A stretch of 64,000 bases of DNA from NCBI GenBank assembly GCA_041687075.1, contig JAWLCO010000005.1, forward strand, positions 1 through 64,000, given 5' to 3'. Below the pieces are notes generated by a model. The model saw nothing but the letters and a program-made list of their open reading frames with translations. It was not told the origin of the DNA and did no database searches. A program made the translations under genes and the position numbers. The DNA is from ZC4RG25 sp041687075. Lineage in GTDB: Bacteria > Pseudomonadota > Alphaproteobacteria > Rhizobiales > Hyphomicrobiaceae. This document shows, one piece after another, positions 25,999-34,621 of this stretch (positions are counted from its first letter, which is position 1; each line of letters opens with the position of its first letter).

Positions 25999-26168
25999 GC
26001 CTCCTCTGCTCCTCCCCGGCTGATCGTTTGCGTGTCACATTAGCGCCATGCTGACGGGCCTGCCACGGACGCGAAATGCAGGGCTGATGTGCGGCATCGC
26101 CAGCCAAAGACGGCATCTGGATTGGGGCACGCGCAGCGCCAATATCCTCCTTCGAGGAGATCTACAGA

Positions 26169-27527
26169 ATGAACGACAGAGAAGAGAACCGCTTTGCGGC
26201 CCGTGCGGCGCGCTACATGCGGGTGGGGACCAATGTTGGCGCCGTCGCGGCCCGGGTCGCGGGACAGCGGCTCTTCGGCCTGGAAGGGGACCGTTCCAAG
26301 AATGCCATGGAGCTGGCGGCGGCGCTCGGCGGCCTGAAGGGCCCGCTGATGAAGGTGGCGCAGCTTTTGTCCACAATCCCCGAGGCTCTGCCGCCTGAGT
26401 ACGCCCGCGAGCTGTCACAGCTGCAAAGCCAGGCACCGCCCATGGGGCCGGCTTTCGTACGACGGCGCATGCTGGCGGAGCTGGGGCCGAACTGGGCAAC
26501 GCGATTCAAGACCTTCGAGCCGACTGCAGCAGCCTCCGCCTCACTCGGCCAGGTGCATAGGGCCTTTTCCCATGACGGCCGAGAGCTGGCTTGCAAGCTG
26601 CAGTATCCGGACATGCAGTCGGCCGTGGAAGCCGACCTCAACCAGCTGAAGGTCGTGTTCTCCATCCACTCCCGCATGGACCCTGCCGTCGATACCCGCG
26701 AGATCCTGACCGAGATCGCGGCGCGACTGCGCGAGGAGCTCGACTATCAGCTCGAGGCGCGGCACATGCGGCTCTACGCCCAGATCTTCGATGACGACCC
26801 GCTCATCCGCGTGCCGCATGTCGAGGGCGAGCTATCGACGAAGCGCCTTCTGACGATGGACTGGCTCGAGGGCAAGCCGCTCCTCTCCTACAAGCAGGCC
26901 CCCGTCGAGCAGCGTAATACGATCGCGCGGGCCATGTTCCGCGCTTGGTGGTATCCATTCAGCCATTACGGCGTCATCCATGGCGACCCGCACCTCGGCA
27001 ACTACACGATTTTCGAGCAGGATGGCGTGCCGGCGGGCATCAACCTGCTGGACTACGGCTGCATCCGGACGTTCCGCACACCCTTCGTGCAGGGCGTCAT
27101 CGACCTCTACACCGGTCTGCTGACCGGCAACCAGGATCTCGTCGTGCATGCTTACGAGACGTGGGGCTTCAAAGGTCTTACCAACGAGCTGATCGAGGCG
27201 ATGAACATTTGGGCGCGGTTCATCTACGGCCCGCTGCTCGACAACCGCGAGCGGACCATCGCCGAAGGCACGACGCCGGCAGAGTACGGCAGGCGCGAGG
27301 CCTTTCGCGTGCACAAGATCCTGAAGGAGAAGGGCCCCGTGGTCGTACCGCGGGAGTTCGTCTTCATGGACCGCGCCGCCATCGGGCTCGGCGGCGTCTT
27401 CCTCCACCTCGATGCGCGCATGAACTGGTACCGGCTGTTCAACGAAACCATCGAGGATTTCGACCTCGCCACCGTCGACGAACGCCAGCGCACCGCGTTC
27501 GCAGCCGCGGGGGTGCCACTGCCGTAG
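26169..27527 (+). CDS. ABC1/UbiB-family atypical kinase
   Basis: 452 aa, protein-kinase-like fold of the UbiB/AarF/COQ8 family. Seen: the family KxGQ position reads KVAQ (residues 62-65), the Ala-rich nucleotide loop ASASLGQVH (122-130), VAIK-type Lys in ACKLQYPD, catalytic HGDPHLGN (271-277) and the metal motif LDYG. Family members support ubiquinone synthesis or lipid homeostasis at membranes by ATPase activity. AAGGAG-type SD (TCGAGGAG) precedes the ATG. The Gly of KxGQ is replaced by Ala, as in a subgroup of alphaproteobacterial paralogues; it is likely not the primary UbiB. Confidence 0.9.
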   Translation: MNDREENRFAARAARYMRVGTNVGAVAARVAGQRLFGLEGDRSKNAMELAAALGGLKGPLMKVAQLLSTIPEALPPEYARELSQLQSQAPPMGPAFVRRRMLAELGPNWATRFKTFEPTAAASASLGQVHRAFSHDGRELACKLQYPDMQSAVEADLNQLKVVFSIHSRMDPAVDTREILTEIAARLREELDYQLEARHMRLYAQIFDDDPLIRVPHVEGELSTKRLLTMDWLEGKPLLSYKQAPVEQRNTIARAMFRAWWYPFSHYGVIHGDPHLGNYTIFEQDGVPAGINLLDYGCIRTFRTPFVQGVIDLYTGLLTGNQDLVVHAYETWGFKGLTNELIEAMNIWARFIYGPLLDNRERTIAEGTTPAEYGRREAFRVHKILKEKGPVVVPREFVFMDRAAIGLGGVFLHLDARMNWYRLFNETIEDFDLATVDERQRTAFAAAGVPLP

Positions 27528-27649
27528 TGCTCGTCGCCGATTCGGACCGCTGCCGACCGGGCATCGCAACGGGCAGCAACCGTCGGCGGACGCGTTGATG
27601 CATGGATTCCGGGCATAAAGCCCGGGGTAACTGTAGGCCTGAGGTGATC

Positions 27650-28864
27650 TCAATGCCGAGGCCGCCTGCGCTGAGGTGATGGCCGGCGTTCGGTGGGCCG
27701 GACTGGCGGGTGGCCGAAAGGGCGGCCGGGCTGAGTGTACATGTGGGCTGCCCGTACCGAGACGATCTCGCGCTCCGGCCAGCGCAATGCCGTCAGCTTG
27801 CCGCCGAACACACAGCCGGTATCGATGCAGAGCGTGTTGTTGACCCAATCTGCTTCAGGCACCGGCGTGTGGCCGTACACTATGGCAGCCTGCCCCCGAT
27901 AGTGAGCCGCCCAATGGTAGCGCACGACCAGGCCCGTCCGGTCCGTCTCACCGTCGGTGTCGCCGTAGAGGCAGAACTCCCGAACCGGCTCGGTGACGCG
28001 GCCGATCATCTCCTCGAGAATGCCTGCATGGGCGACGACCAGCCGCCCGCCTTCAAGCCAAAGATGAAACGGAAGACCGAGCAGGAACTCTCGCACGCGC
28101 TCCCGGAATGAAGCGCTCTCCTGCTCGAACTGGGCCACCGTGCGGTCAAGGCCGTGGGTCAGGCGGACGTTAGAGCCGCGCAGCCACTTCAGGAACTTCA
28201 CGTCGTGATTGCCCGGCACGGCAAAGGCCTGGCCCTGTTCGACCATGCTCATGACTATGCGCAGGACGTCAGGGGAGCGGGGGCCGCGATCCACGAAGTC
28301 GCCCACGAAGATCACCCGGCGCCCGGGCGGCGCGTCGACATCGGCGCGGCGCAGATCGCCACTTCCCTCCAGGCGCACGCCGTATCCGAGGTCTCCAAGC
28401 AGCTCCTGCAGCTCGTCGGCACACCCATGGATGTCGCCGATGATATCGAACGGCCCCTCCTCGTTGCGAAAGTCCGGCGGCAGACGCACGCGCTCTATTT
28501 CGACCCTCTCGACGCGCTCGGGATCGATCAGGTGAGTGGGACGGAAGCCGGTGGACTCGAGGCTGCGAGCGGTGCGCAGGTCAGGGCGCCCATCCGAACA
28601 TCCAAGCACGAGCGCGATCGGTTGAGCGTAGTGGCGCTTGGCGAGTCGCAAGAGCTCGATCTGCTGCTTCGTCGCGGTCTCGCTCGCATCCATGGCGACC
28701 AGCTCCCGGCGGGCAAGGCGGTCTGCGGCAATTGCGGGCCACGTTTCCGAGCTGCGGTCGACGACCTCCTCGCTCGAGAAGTGCCTGCGCGCAAACGCCA
28801 GAGCCCCGGCAGTGCTGGGGCCTGCGACTGCGACAAGGCAGAACTCCGGAATCGCGATCTTCAC
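27650..28864 (-). CDS. Pnkp-like protein: degenerate kinase domain + metallophosphatase, no ligase
   Basis: 404 aa. Residues 1-135 align in layout with the kinase module of bacterial polynucleotide kinase-phosphatase (IPEFCLVAVAGPSTAGALAF), but the P-loop GxxGxGKS/T reads GPSTAGALAF, with Lys and Ser/Thr lost. The region is also shortened. Residues 138-370 are a complete calcineurin-type phosphatase: FDIIGDIHGC, FVGDFVDRGP, VPGNHD, VVAHAG and VYGHTP. The C-terminal ligase domain of Pnkp is absent; a Pro/Arg tail (RPSPQRRRPRH) ends the chain. The start is a GTG at 28864. It lies about 80 bp after glcF and is probably in the glcDEF transcript. Confidence 0.85.
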   Translation of the reverse strand: MKIAIPEFCLVAVAGPSTAGALAFARRHFSSEEVVDRSSETWPAIAADRLARRELVAMDASETATKQQIELLRLAKRHYAQPIALVLGCSDGRPDLRTARSLESTGFRPTHLIDPERVERVEIERVRLPPDFRNEEGPFDIIGDIHGCADELQELLGDLGYGVRLEGSGDLRRADVDAPPGRRVIFVGDFVDRGPRSPDVLRIVMSMVEQGQAFAVPGNHDVKFLKWLRGSNVRLTHGLDRTVAQFEQESASFRERVREFLLGLPFHLWLEGGRLVVAHAGILEEMIGRVTEPVREFCLYGDTDGETDRTGLVVRYHWAAHYRGQAAIVYGHTPVPEADWVNNTLCIDTGCVFGGKLTALRWPEREIVSVRAAHMYTQPGRPFGHPPVRPTERRPSPQRRRPRH

Positions 28865-28942
28865 CGGCAGGAAAACCTTCGGACGAACGGTTTCAGTCCA
28901 ACTCGGAGAAACGACAGGCGTTCGCCGAAGCTCCCGCAGCCT

Positions 28943-30322
28943 TCAGGCCCGCAGAAAATCCTGAAGCGAACGCTTCGACTTTGGGGTCGGCGGCTCAGGG
29001 ACATCGCTGACGGACGACTCGAAGTTTTCGAGGCCGCGCGGCACGGGGCCACCGTACGCCCAGTCGAGAAGCTCCACGGTATGCACAATGGGAATGTCCA
29101 TGCCAGTGGCGATCTGGGTGATGCAGCCGATGTTGCCAGCCGCGACGAGGTCCGGCCTCACCGACTCGATGTTTGCAACCTTCCGATCGCGCAGCTGCCG
29201 GGCGAGGTCCGGCTGCAGGATGTTATAGGTGCCCGCAGAGCCGCAGCAGATGTGCCCCTCCGGCACGTCCATCACCGTGAAGCCCGCATCGCGCAGGAGC
29301 TGCTTGGGCTCCTCCGTCACCTGCTGACCGTGCTGCAATGAGCACGCCGAGTGATAGGCGACGCGCAGCGACGACCAGCGCTTCGGCGGCCCCAAGTCGT
29401 ACTCCGACAGGAATTCCGTGATGTCCCGCGCCATGCCGGCAATCTTGCGCGCACGCTCGGCGTAGCCTTCGACGTGGGCCAGCAGGTGCCCATAGTCCTT
29501 GACGGTCGTGCCGCAGCCGGAGGCGTTGATGATGATCGCATCGATCTGGCCGCGGCTCATCACTTTCCACCAGGCATCGACGTTACGCTTGGCGAACGCG
29601 ATGGCCTCCGACTCGCGGCCCATGTGATGTACGAGCGCGCCGCAACAGCCTGCACCCGCCGCAACCTCCACATCTACGCCGCGGCGGGCCAGCAGGCGGA
29701 TGGTGGCGTCGTTGATCTCTGGCCGCAGCACCTGCTGGGCGCAGCCGGCCAGCATGATGACGCGACCCTTGCGCTCGGCCTGCGTGACCGCCGTGCCCGG
29801 ACCGCTGTACTTCGGGGGGCGGATCGAGCGTTTTGGCGCCAGCTCGAGCATCGCCGCCAGCTCTTTGAGTCCGAGCCGGCGCATGAGGCCCCTGAGCGGC
29901 AGGCCCAGCGGCGCTGCCCTGAGTGCTGCCCGGAACCGATCGGGATAGGGCACGAGCTCGGCGAGCAGCTTGCGCAGCACCCGCTGCTTCAGCGAGCGCT
30001 GACCAGTGTTCTCGATGTGCGCCCGGGCGTGGTCGACAAGGTGCATGTAATCGACGCCGCCGGGGCAGGTCGTCATGCAGGAGAGGCACGAGAGGCAGCG
30101 GTCCACATGATGCTGGACCTCGGGGCTCGCCGGCTCCCCGCGCTCGAACATGTCCTTCATCATGTAGATGCGGCCACGGGGCGAATCCCGCTCGTCGCCG
30201 AGCAGCACGTACGTCGAGCAGACGGCGGTGCAAAGGCCGCAATGCACGCAGCGCCGCAGTATCCGGTCGATCTCCTCGATGCGCGGGTCTTGAAGCTGCT
30301 TGGCCGTGAAGTTGGTCTGCAT
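28943..30322 (-). CDS. glcF: glycolate oxidase iron-sulfur subunit
   Basis: 459 aa. It carries electrons from the flavoprotein pair GlcDE to the respiratory chain. Two [4Fe-4S] motifs are seen: CVHCGLCTAVC (Cys25/28/31/35) and CLSCLSCMTTCP (Cys76/79/82/86). The two CCG-type domains follow (GAGCCGALVHHMGRE, and HICCGSAGTYNILQ near residue 363). It is the last glc gene of the order glcD-glcE-glcF on the minus strand, with gaps of about 15-30 bp, so one operon. Confidence 0.95.
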   Translation of the reverse strand: MQTNFTAKQLQDPRIEEIDRILRRCVHCGLCTAVCSTYVLLGDERDSPRGRIYMMKDMFERGEPASPEVQHHVDRCLSCLSCMTTCPGGVDYMHLVDHARAHIENTGQRSLKQRVLRKLLAELVPYPDRFRAALRAAPLGLPLRGLMRRLGLKELAAMLELAPKRSIRPPKYSGPGTAVTQAERKGRVIMLAGCAQQVLRPEINDATIRLLARRGVDVEVAAGAGCCGALVHHMGRESEAIAFAKRNVDAWWKVMSRGQIDAIIINASGCGTTVKDYGHLLAHVEGYAERARKIAGMARDITEFLSEYDLGPPKRWSSLRVAYHSACSLQHGQQVTEEPKQLLRDAGFTVMDVPEGHICCGSAGTYNILQPDLARQLRDRKVANIESVRPDLVAAGNIGCITQIATGMDIPIVHTVELLDWAYGGPVPRGLENFESSVSDVPEPPTPKSKRSLQDFLRA

Positions 30323-30352
30323 CGTTCCTCTGCCGCCCCTGGCGGAGTGAGT

Positions 30353-31570
30353 TCACATCGCGGCGTACATGCGGCCCGGATTGAGAATGCCTGCAGGATC
30401 GAACGTCGCCTTGATGCCGCGGGTCAACCGCTCGACGGCTGGCTCCAGCGGCTGGAACACATCGATTGCAGCCCGGACAGCCGGCTCGGCGCGCATCAAG
30501 GTTGCATGGCCGCCAAACTGCGCGATGACCCGGCGAATATCGGAAGCACCTGCATCGGCCGCCTCGGGGACCTCGAGCCAGATCAGCCCGCCCGACCAGT
30601 CATAGAATGGATCGACCGGCATGTAACGCCTGATCGCGTCGACGACCTTGGGTCCGTTGGTCGGCCCGGTCGAGATGCGCCACAACGGCCTCACGTCATC
30701 CTGCAGGATGGAAAGCTGCCGCAGCTCACTCCAGAACGCGAGTGACACGTCGTCACCCAGCACCTCGGCCTTCCCGTAGGGCGCCAGATGGTCTCGCAGC
30801 TTGCCGCTGCGGTATTCGACGAAGCTTGCAAGATTCTCGATCCTGAGCGCCGTGACGGCCTTGCCCGGATCACGCAACTCGGCCGTGCGCAGCCGCTGCG
30901 CCATGGCCTGCGGTAGATGCACGGCACCGCTCACCTCATAGGGTGTGCCCATGGCCTGGCACATCACCTCGGTGGCAAGATCATCCGTCAAACCGAACAG
31001 CACCAGCGTCGCCGTCTGCTCCGGCTTCGGGACCACCTTGAAGGTCACCTCGGTCAGCACCGCCAGCGTGCCCCAGCTCCCCGCCACGCCGCGGGCAACA
31101 TCATACCCCGTGACGTTCTTCAGCACCCGGCCGCCCGACTTGAAGGTCTCGCCCCGTCCGTTGATCGCTCGCACCCCCAGCAGGTGGTCCCGGGCTGCCC
31201 CGGTGGCCACGCGGCGCGCGCCTGAGAGGTTGGTCGCAAAAACCGCTCCGATGGTGCCACGCCCGGCCTGGGCCCCGAGTGCAGGCCCGAGATCGATCGG
31301 CTCGAATGGCAACATCTGCCCGCGTGCCTCGAGCTGCGCCTCGATGTCCGCAACGGGCGTGCCGGTCTGTGCCGACATCACCAGCTCCGTCGGCTCGTAA
31401 AGCGTCACGCCCCGCAGTCCTGCCGTGGAAAGCGTGACCGCCGCCTGCACCGGCCGGCCGACGCCGCGCTTGGTGCCGGCGCCCATGATCTCGACGGGCC
31501 TGCCCCGCTCAGCGGCGGCGAGAATGAGGTTCGAAAGCTCCCACTCGACGGCGGGTTTGACCGTTGCCAC
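30353..31570 (-). CDS. glcE: glycolate oxidase FAD-binding subunit
   Basis: 405 aa. FAD_binding_4 type domain: VEIMGAGTKRGVGRPV near the N-terminus, GTIGAVFATNLSGARRVATG, and FKSGGRVLKNVTGYDVARG with SWGTLAVLTEVTFKV. It ends FDPAGILNPGRMY as usual for GlcE. With GlcD and GlcF it oxidises glycolate (or D-lactate) to the oxoacid at the inner membrane. The start is a GTG at 31570 with AGGAG ten bases upstream; upstream in-frame sequence overlaps the end of glcD. Confidence 0.94.
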   Translation of the reverse strand: MATVKPAVEWELSNLILAAAERGRPVEIMGAGTKRGVGRPVQAAVTLSTAGLRGVTLYEPTELVMSAQTGTPVADIEAQLEARGQMLPFEPIDLGPALGAQAGRGTIGAVFATNLSGARRVATGAARDHLLGVRAINGRGETFKSGGRVLKNVTGYDVARGVAGSWGTLAVLTEVTFKVVPKPEQTATLVLFGLTDDLATEVMCQAMGTPYEVSGAVHLPQAMAQRLRTAELRDPGKAVTALRIENLASFVEYRSGKLRDHLAPYGKAEVLGDDVSLAFWSELRQLSILQDDVRPLWRISTGPTNGPKVVDAIRRYMPVDPFYDWSGGLIWLEVPEAADAGASDIRRVIAQFGGHATLMRAEPAVRAAIDVFQPLEPAVERLTRGIKATFDPAGILNPGRMYAAM

Positions 31571-31584
31571 GGCTTGCGAGCTCC

Positions 31585-33033
31585 TTACGCCGCGTTGTCC
31601 AGCATGACGCGCTCGGCCAGCGGGAACACCTTGGCCGGGTTGAGCAACCAGTCCGGATCGAACACCGACTTGATGCGCATTTGAACGAGAAGGTCCGTCT
31701 CGCTGAACTGATGGCGCATGAGTTCCCGTTTCTCGACGCCGACGCCGTGCTCGCCCGTCAGACAGCCACCGACCTCCACACATAGCTTGAGGATCTCGGC
31801 GCCGGCCAGCTCTGCCTTCTCCACCTCGGCCGGGTCATTGGCATTGTAGAGAATGAGCGGGTGCAGGTTGCCGTCGCCGGCGTGGAAAATGTTCGCGACC
31901 CTGAGACCGTGGCTGCCACAGATCTCCGAAATCCGCGTCAGCACGTGCGGGAGCTGTTTCAGCGGAATGGTCCCGTCCATGCAGTAGTATTCGGAGATGC
32001 GCCCGATAGCGCCGAAGGCAGACTTGCGCCCCTTCCAGATCTTGGCGCTTTCCGCGGGGCTGCTACTGACCTTCATCGTTTTTGGCCTGAACGGCTCGGC
32101 CATCTTGACGATGCGGGCAAGGAGGTCATCAATCTCGGTCTCCGAGCCTTCGACCTCGACGATGAGCAGCGCCTCGACGTCGAGCGGATACCCGGCCTTC
32201 GCGAACGCCTCGCAGACCTCGATCGCTGGCTTGTCCATGTACTCGATCGCAACCGGGATAATGCCTGACCCGATAATGGCCGACACGCATGCACCGGCCT
32301 CCTCCGTCGAGGCAAAGCCGAGCAGCATCGGGCGCGCATGTTCCGCCGCGCGAAGGATGCGCACCGTGGCCTCGGTGGTGATACCGAACTGGCCCTCCGA
32401 GCCGATGATGAGGCCGAGCAGATCGTAACCCGGGGCATCGAGGTGCGCGCCGCCGATCTCCACGACCTCCCCGTTCATCAGCACCATCTTCACCCCAAGC
32501 ACATTGTTCGTGGTGACGCCGTACTTGAGGCAGTGCGCACCGCCGGAATTCATGGCGAGATTGCCCGCCAGCGTGCACGCGAGCTGGCTCGACGGATCCG
32601 GCGCATAGAAGAAGCCGTCCTTGCCCACCGCGCCCGAGATGGCGAGGTTCGTGATGCCGGTCTGAACGACGGCAACGCGGTTGGCGTAGTCCACCTCCAG
32701 CACGCGGTTCATTTTCGAAACGCCGACGACCACCGCATCCTCGGCCGGCAGTGCGCCGCCGCAGAGAGAGGTGCCCGCCCCGCGCGCAACAACCTTGATG
32801 CCGTTCTGATGACAATAGCGCAGGACCGCACTGACTTCCTCGGTCGACTGCGGCAATACCACGGCCAATGGCATCTTGCGGTAGGCCGTCAGCCCGTCGG
32901 TCTCGAAGGCGCGCCGGCCGTCCTCGTCGCTGACGACGCCCTCCGCGCCAACCAGCTCCCTCAGGTCGACGACGATGGCATCCCGGCGAGCCAGAATCTC
33001 CGGACTGGGCTCCGGCAGCTGAATTGACGACAT
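31585..33033 (-). CDS. glcD: glycolate oxidase FAD-linked subunit
   Basis: 482 aa VAO-type flavoprotein, the substrate-oxidising subunit. Seen: PLAVVLPQSTEEVSAVLRYC, the FAD loop VVARGAGTSLCGGALP, LAGNLAMNSGGAHCLKYG, HAGDGNLHPLI and CLTGEHGVGVEKRELM. The C-terminal FDPDWLLNPAKVFP is characteristic of GlcD/D-lactate dehydrogenase. The ATG at 33033 is preceded by GAGG; a 93-residue in-frame extension to 33312 overlaps the divergent cytochrome c gene and is not coding. First gene of glcDEF. Confidence 0.95.
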   Translation of the reverse strand: MSSIQLPEPSPEILARRDAIVVDLRELVGAEGVVSDEDGRRAFETDGLTAYRKMPLAVVLPQSTEEVSAVLRYCHQNGIKVVARGAGTSLCGGALPAEDAVVVGVSKMNRVLEVDYANRVAVVQTGITNLAISGAVGKDGFFYAPDPSSQLACTLAGNLAMNSGGAHCLKYGVTTNNVLGVKMVLMNGEVVEIGGAHLDAPGYDLLGLIIGSEGQFGITTEATVRILRAAEHARPMLLGFASTEEAGACVSAIIGSGIIPVAIEYMDKPAIEVCEAFAKAGYPLDVEALLIVEVEGSETEIDDLLARIVKMAEPFRPKTMKVSSSPAESAKIWKGRKSAFGAIGRISEYYCMDGTIPLKQLPHVLTRISEICGSHGLRVANIFHAGDGNLHPLILYNANDPAEVEKAELAGAEILKLCVEVGGCLTGEHGVGVEKRELMRHQFSETDLLVQMRIKSVFDPDWLLNPAKVFPLAERVMLDNAA

Positions 33034-33295
33034 TTCGGCCTCAGCTCCAATTTGCGGCAGTTTTGCCACCAGTTCGCCCCTACTTCGCACGGCCATGGCC
33101 GGCGGAGCAACCTCATCGAGTTGCGATCCGGCCTTGTCTGGGCCATGACTCGATCGGATGTCCGAGTCCCAGGTGTGGCCAACTCGCGTTGTCCGCCCGA
33201 AGTCGTCTGTCCACCTGCGGCAATGGTGTCGTTGCCGAACGTACAGGTTCGGACTGCTATAGTGGACGCTGAACAGATCGGAGGGGAACTGAGCG

Positions 33296-33682
33296 ATGCA
33301 CGCAAAAGCCATCGTCGGACTGCTTTTCCTGGCCGCTTCGGTGAGCCCGGCTGTTGCGCAGGATGCTGCGAATGGAGAGCAGGTGTTCAGGAAGTGCCGG
33401 GCCTGTCATCAGATCGGCGACGGTGCCAAGAATACCGTTGGTCCGCAGCTCAACAACATCGTCGGGCGCCCGGCCGGGTCCGTCGACGGCTACAATTACT
33501 CCAAAGCCAACCGGGAGGCTGGTGCGGAGGGCCTCGTGTGGACCGAGGAGAAGCTGATGGAGTACCTGGAGAACCCGAGGGCCTTCATGCCGAAAAACAA
33601 GATGGCGTTTGCCGGCCTGCGTGACGAGCAGGACCGCAAGGACGTGATCGCCTTCCTCAAGAAGTACTCTGAATCCCAATAA
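33296..33682 (+). CDS. periplasmic class I cytochrome c (c2-like)
   Basis: 128 aa. A signal peptide (1-21, AVA-Q) is followed by the haem motif CRACH (Cys34, Cys37, His38), GPQLNNIVGRPAGSVDGYNYS, and the distal Met in MPKNKMAFAGL. This is the mitochondrial-type cytochrome c/c2 arrangement. It can shuttle electrons in the periplasm to a terminal oxidase. It lies exactly between divergent glcDEF and the lutABC genes, so it may be the electron acceptor in hydroxyacid oxidation; this is inference from position. GGAGGGG lies upstream of the ATG. Confidence 0.92.
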   Translation: MHAKAIVGLLFLAASVSPAVAQDAANGEQVFRKCRACHQIGDGAKNTVGPQLNNIVGRPAGSVDGYNYSKANREAGAEGLVWTEEKLMEYLENPRAFMPKNKMAFAGLRDEQDRKDVIAFLKKYSESQ

Positions 33683-33750
33683 GATCCAGCGATTGCCGGA
33701 CAGTGGCCGCTTGGCGTGAGTGCTCGGCGCGGGTACAAGCGACGGGAACC

Positions 33751-33782
33751 GTCCCGGCCGCGTGCGAACGCGGCGCCGGGAC
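33751..33782. repeat. strong hairpin between cytochrome c and lutA
   Basis: GTCCCGGC (33751-33758) pairs with GCCGGGAC (33775-33782), with an inner CGCG/CGCG pairing. There is no T-tract, so it is either a repeat element or a structural attenuator between the two genes. Confidence 0.45.
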
Positions 33783-33813
33783 TCGTGCATGCAGATGAAG
33801 GCGTAACCGGCCG

Positions 33814-34587
33814 ATGAACGGACCTCTGCCCGGCAGACCTCGCGTGGGCCTCTTCGTAACCTGCCTCGTCGACCTCATGAGGCCGTCTGTCGGCTTCGCG
33901 GCCGTCAAGCTGCTGGAGCAGGCGGGCTGTACGGTCGAGGTGCCTGCGGCGCAGACGTGTTGCGGGCAGCCGGCCTACAACTCCGGCGATAAGACGGATG
34001 CCGCGGCACTGGCGCGCCAGACGATCGCGGCGTTCTCAGGCTTCGACTACGTCGTCGCGCCGTCCGGCTCCTGCGCCGGCATGTTGAAGCTGCATTATCC
34101 GAGCCTGCTGGCAGACGATCCCGAATGGGCCGGCAAGGCCAAGGAGTTTGCGGAGCGCGTCTACGAGCTGATCTCATTCCTCGTCGATGTGCGCGGCATG
34201 GAGACCGTCGATGCCGAGTTCCAGGGCCGCGCCACCTATCACGACAGCTGCTCCGGCCTGCGCGAGCTTGGAATCAAGGGTCAACCGCGCCGCCTGCTTT
34301 CCTCCGTGAGAGGACTGCAGCTCAGCGAGATGGCCGATGCCGAGGTCTGCTGTGGCTTTGGCGGGACGTTCGCGATCAAATACCCCGACATCTCGAATGC
34401 CATGGTCGAGAAGAAGACGGCCAACGCCGCTGCTTCCGAGCCGGATGTGCTGCTCGCGGGCGATCTCGGCTGCTTGATGAACATGGCCGGGAAGCTCAAG
34501 CGCGAGGGCCGCAGGATCGCAGTCCGCCACGTGGCGGAAGTGCTGGCCGGTGAGACATCCGCCCCGCCGATTGCTGGATCGAAGTAG
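33814..34587 (+). CDS. lutA: LutA-type iron-sulfur oxidoreductase subunit
   Basis: 257 aa. Two CCG domains are seen: GLFVTCLVDLMRPSVGFA with AAQTCCGQPAYNSGD, and YHDSCSGLRELGI with EVCCGFGGTFAIKYPDIS. This is the LutA/LldE/YkgE layout. LutABC oxidises L-lactate to pyruvate at the membrane in bacteria lacking LldD. lutA is followed by lutB after a 34-bp gap and lutC overlaps lutB, forming an operon. Confidence 0.93.
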   Translation: MNGPLPGRPRVGLFVTCLVDLMRPSVGFAAVKLLEQAGCTVEVPAAQTCCGQPAYNSGDKTDAAALARQTIAAFSGFDYVVAPSGSCAGMLKLHYPSLLADDPEWAGKAKEFAERVYELISFLVDVRGMETVDAEFQGRATYHDSCSGLRELGIKGQPRRLLSSVRGLQLSEMADAEVCCGFGGTFAIKYPDISNAMVEKKTANAAASEPDVLLAGDLGCLMNMAGKLKREGRRIAVRHVAEVLAGETSAPPIAGSK

Positions 34588-34621
34588 CCGAACCGCTGCG
34601 GCCGACGCAAAGGATCGCCTG

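Noticed and set aside
29351..30745. 464-codon + strand frame
   Set aside because: Antisense to glcF and the end of glcE.
33690..33800. Possible tRNA-like fold between cytochrome c and lutA
   Set aside because: Only a single strong hairpin; no cloverleaf, T-loop GTTCRA or acceptor pairing.
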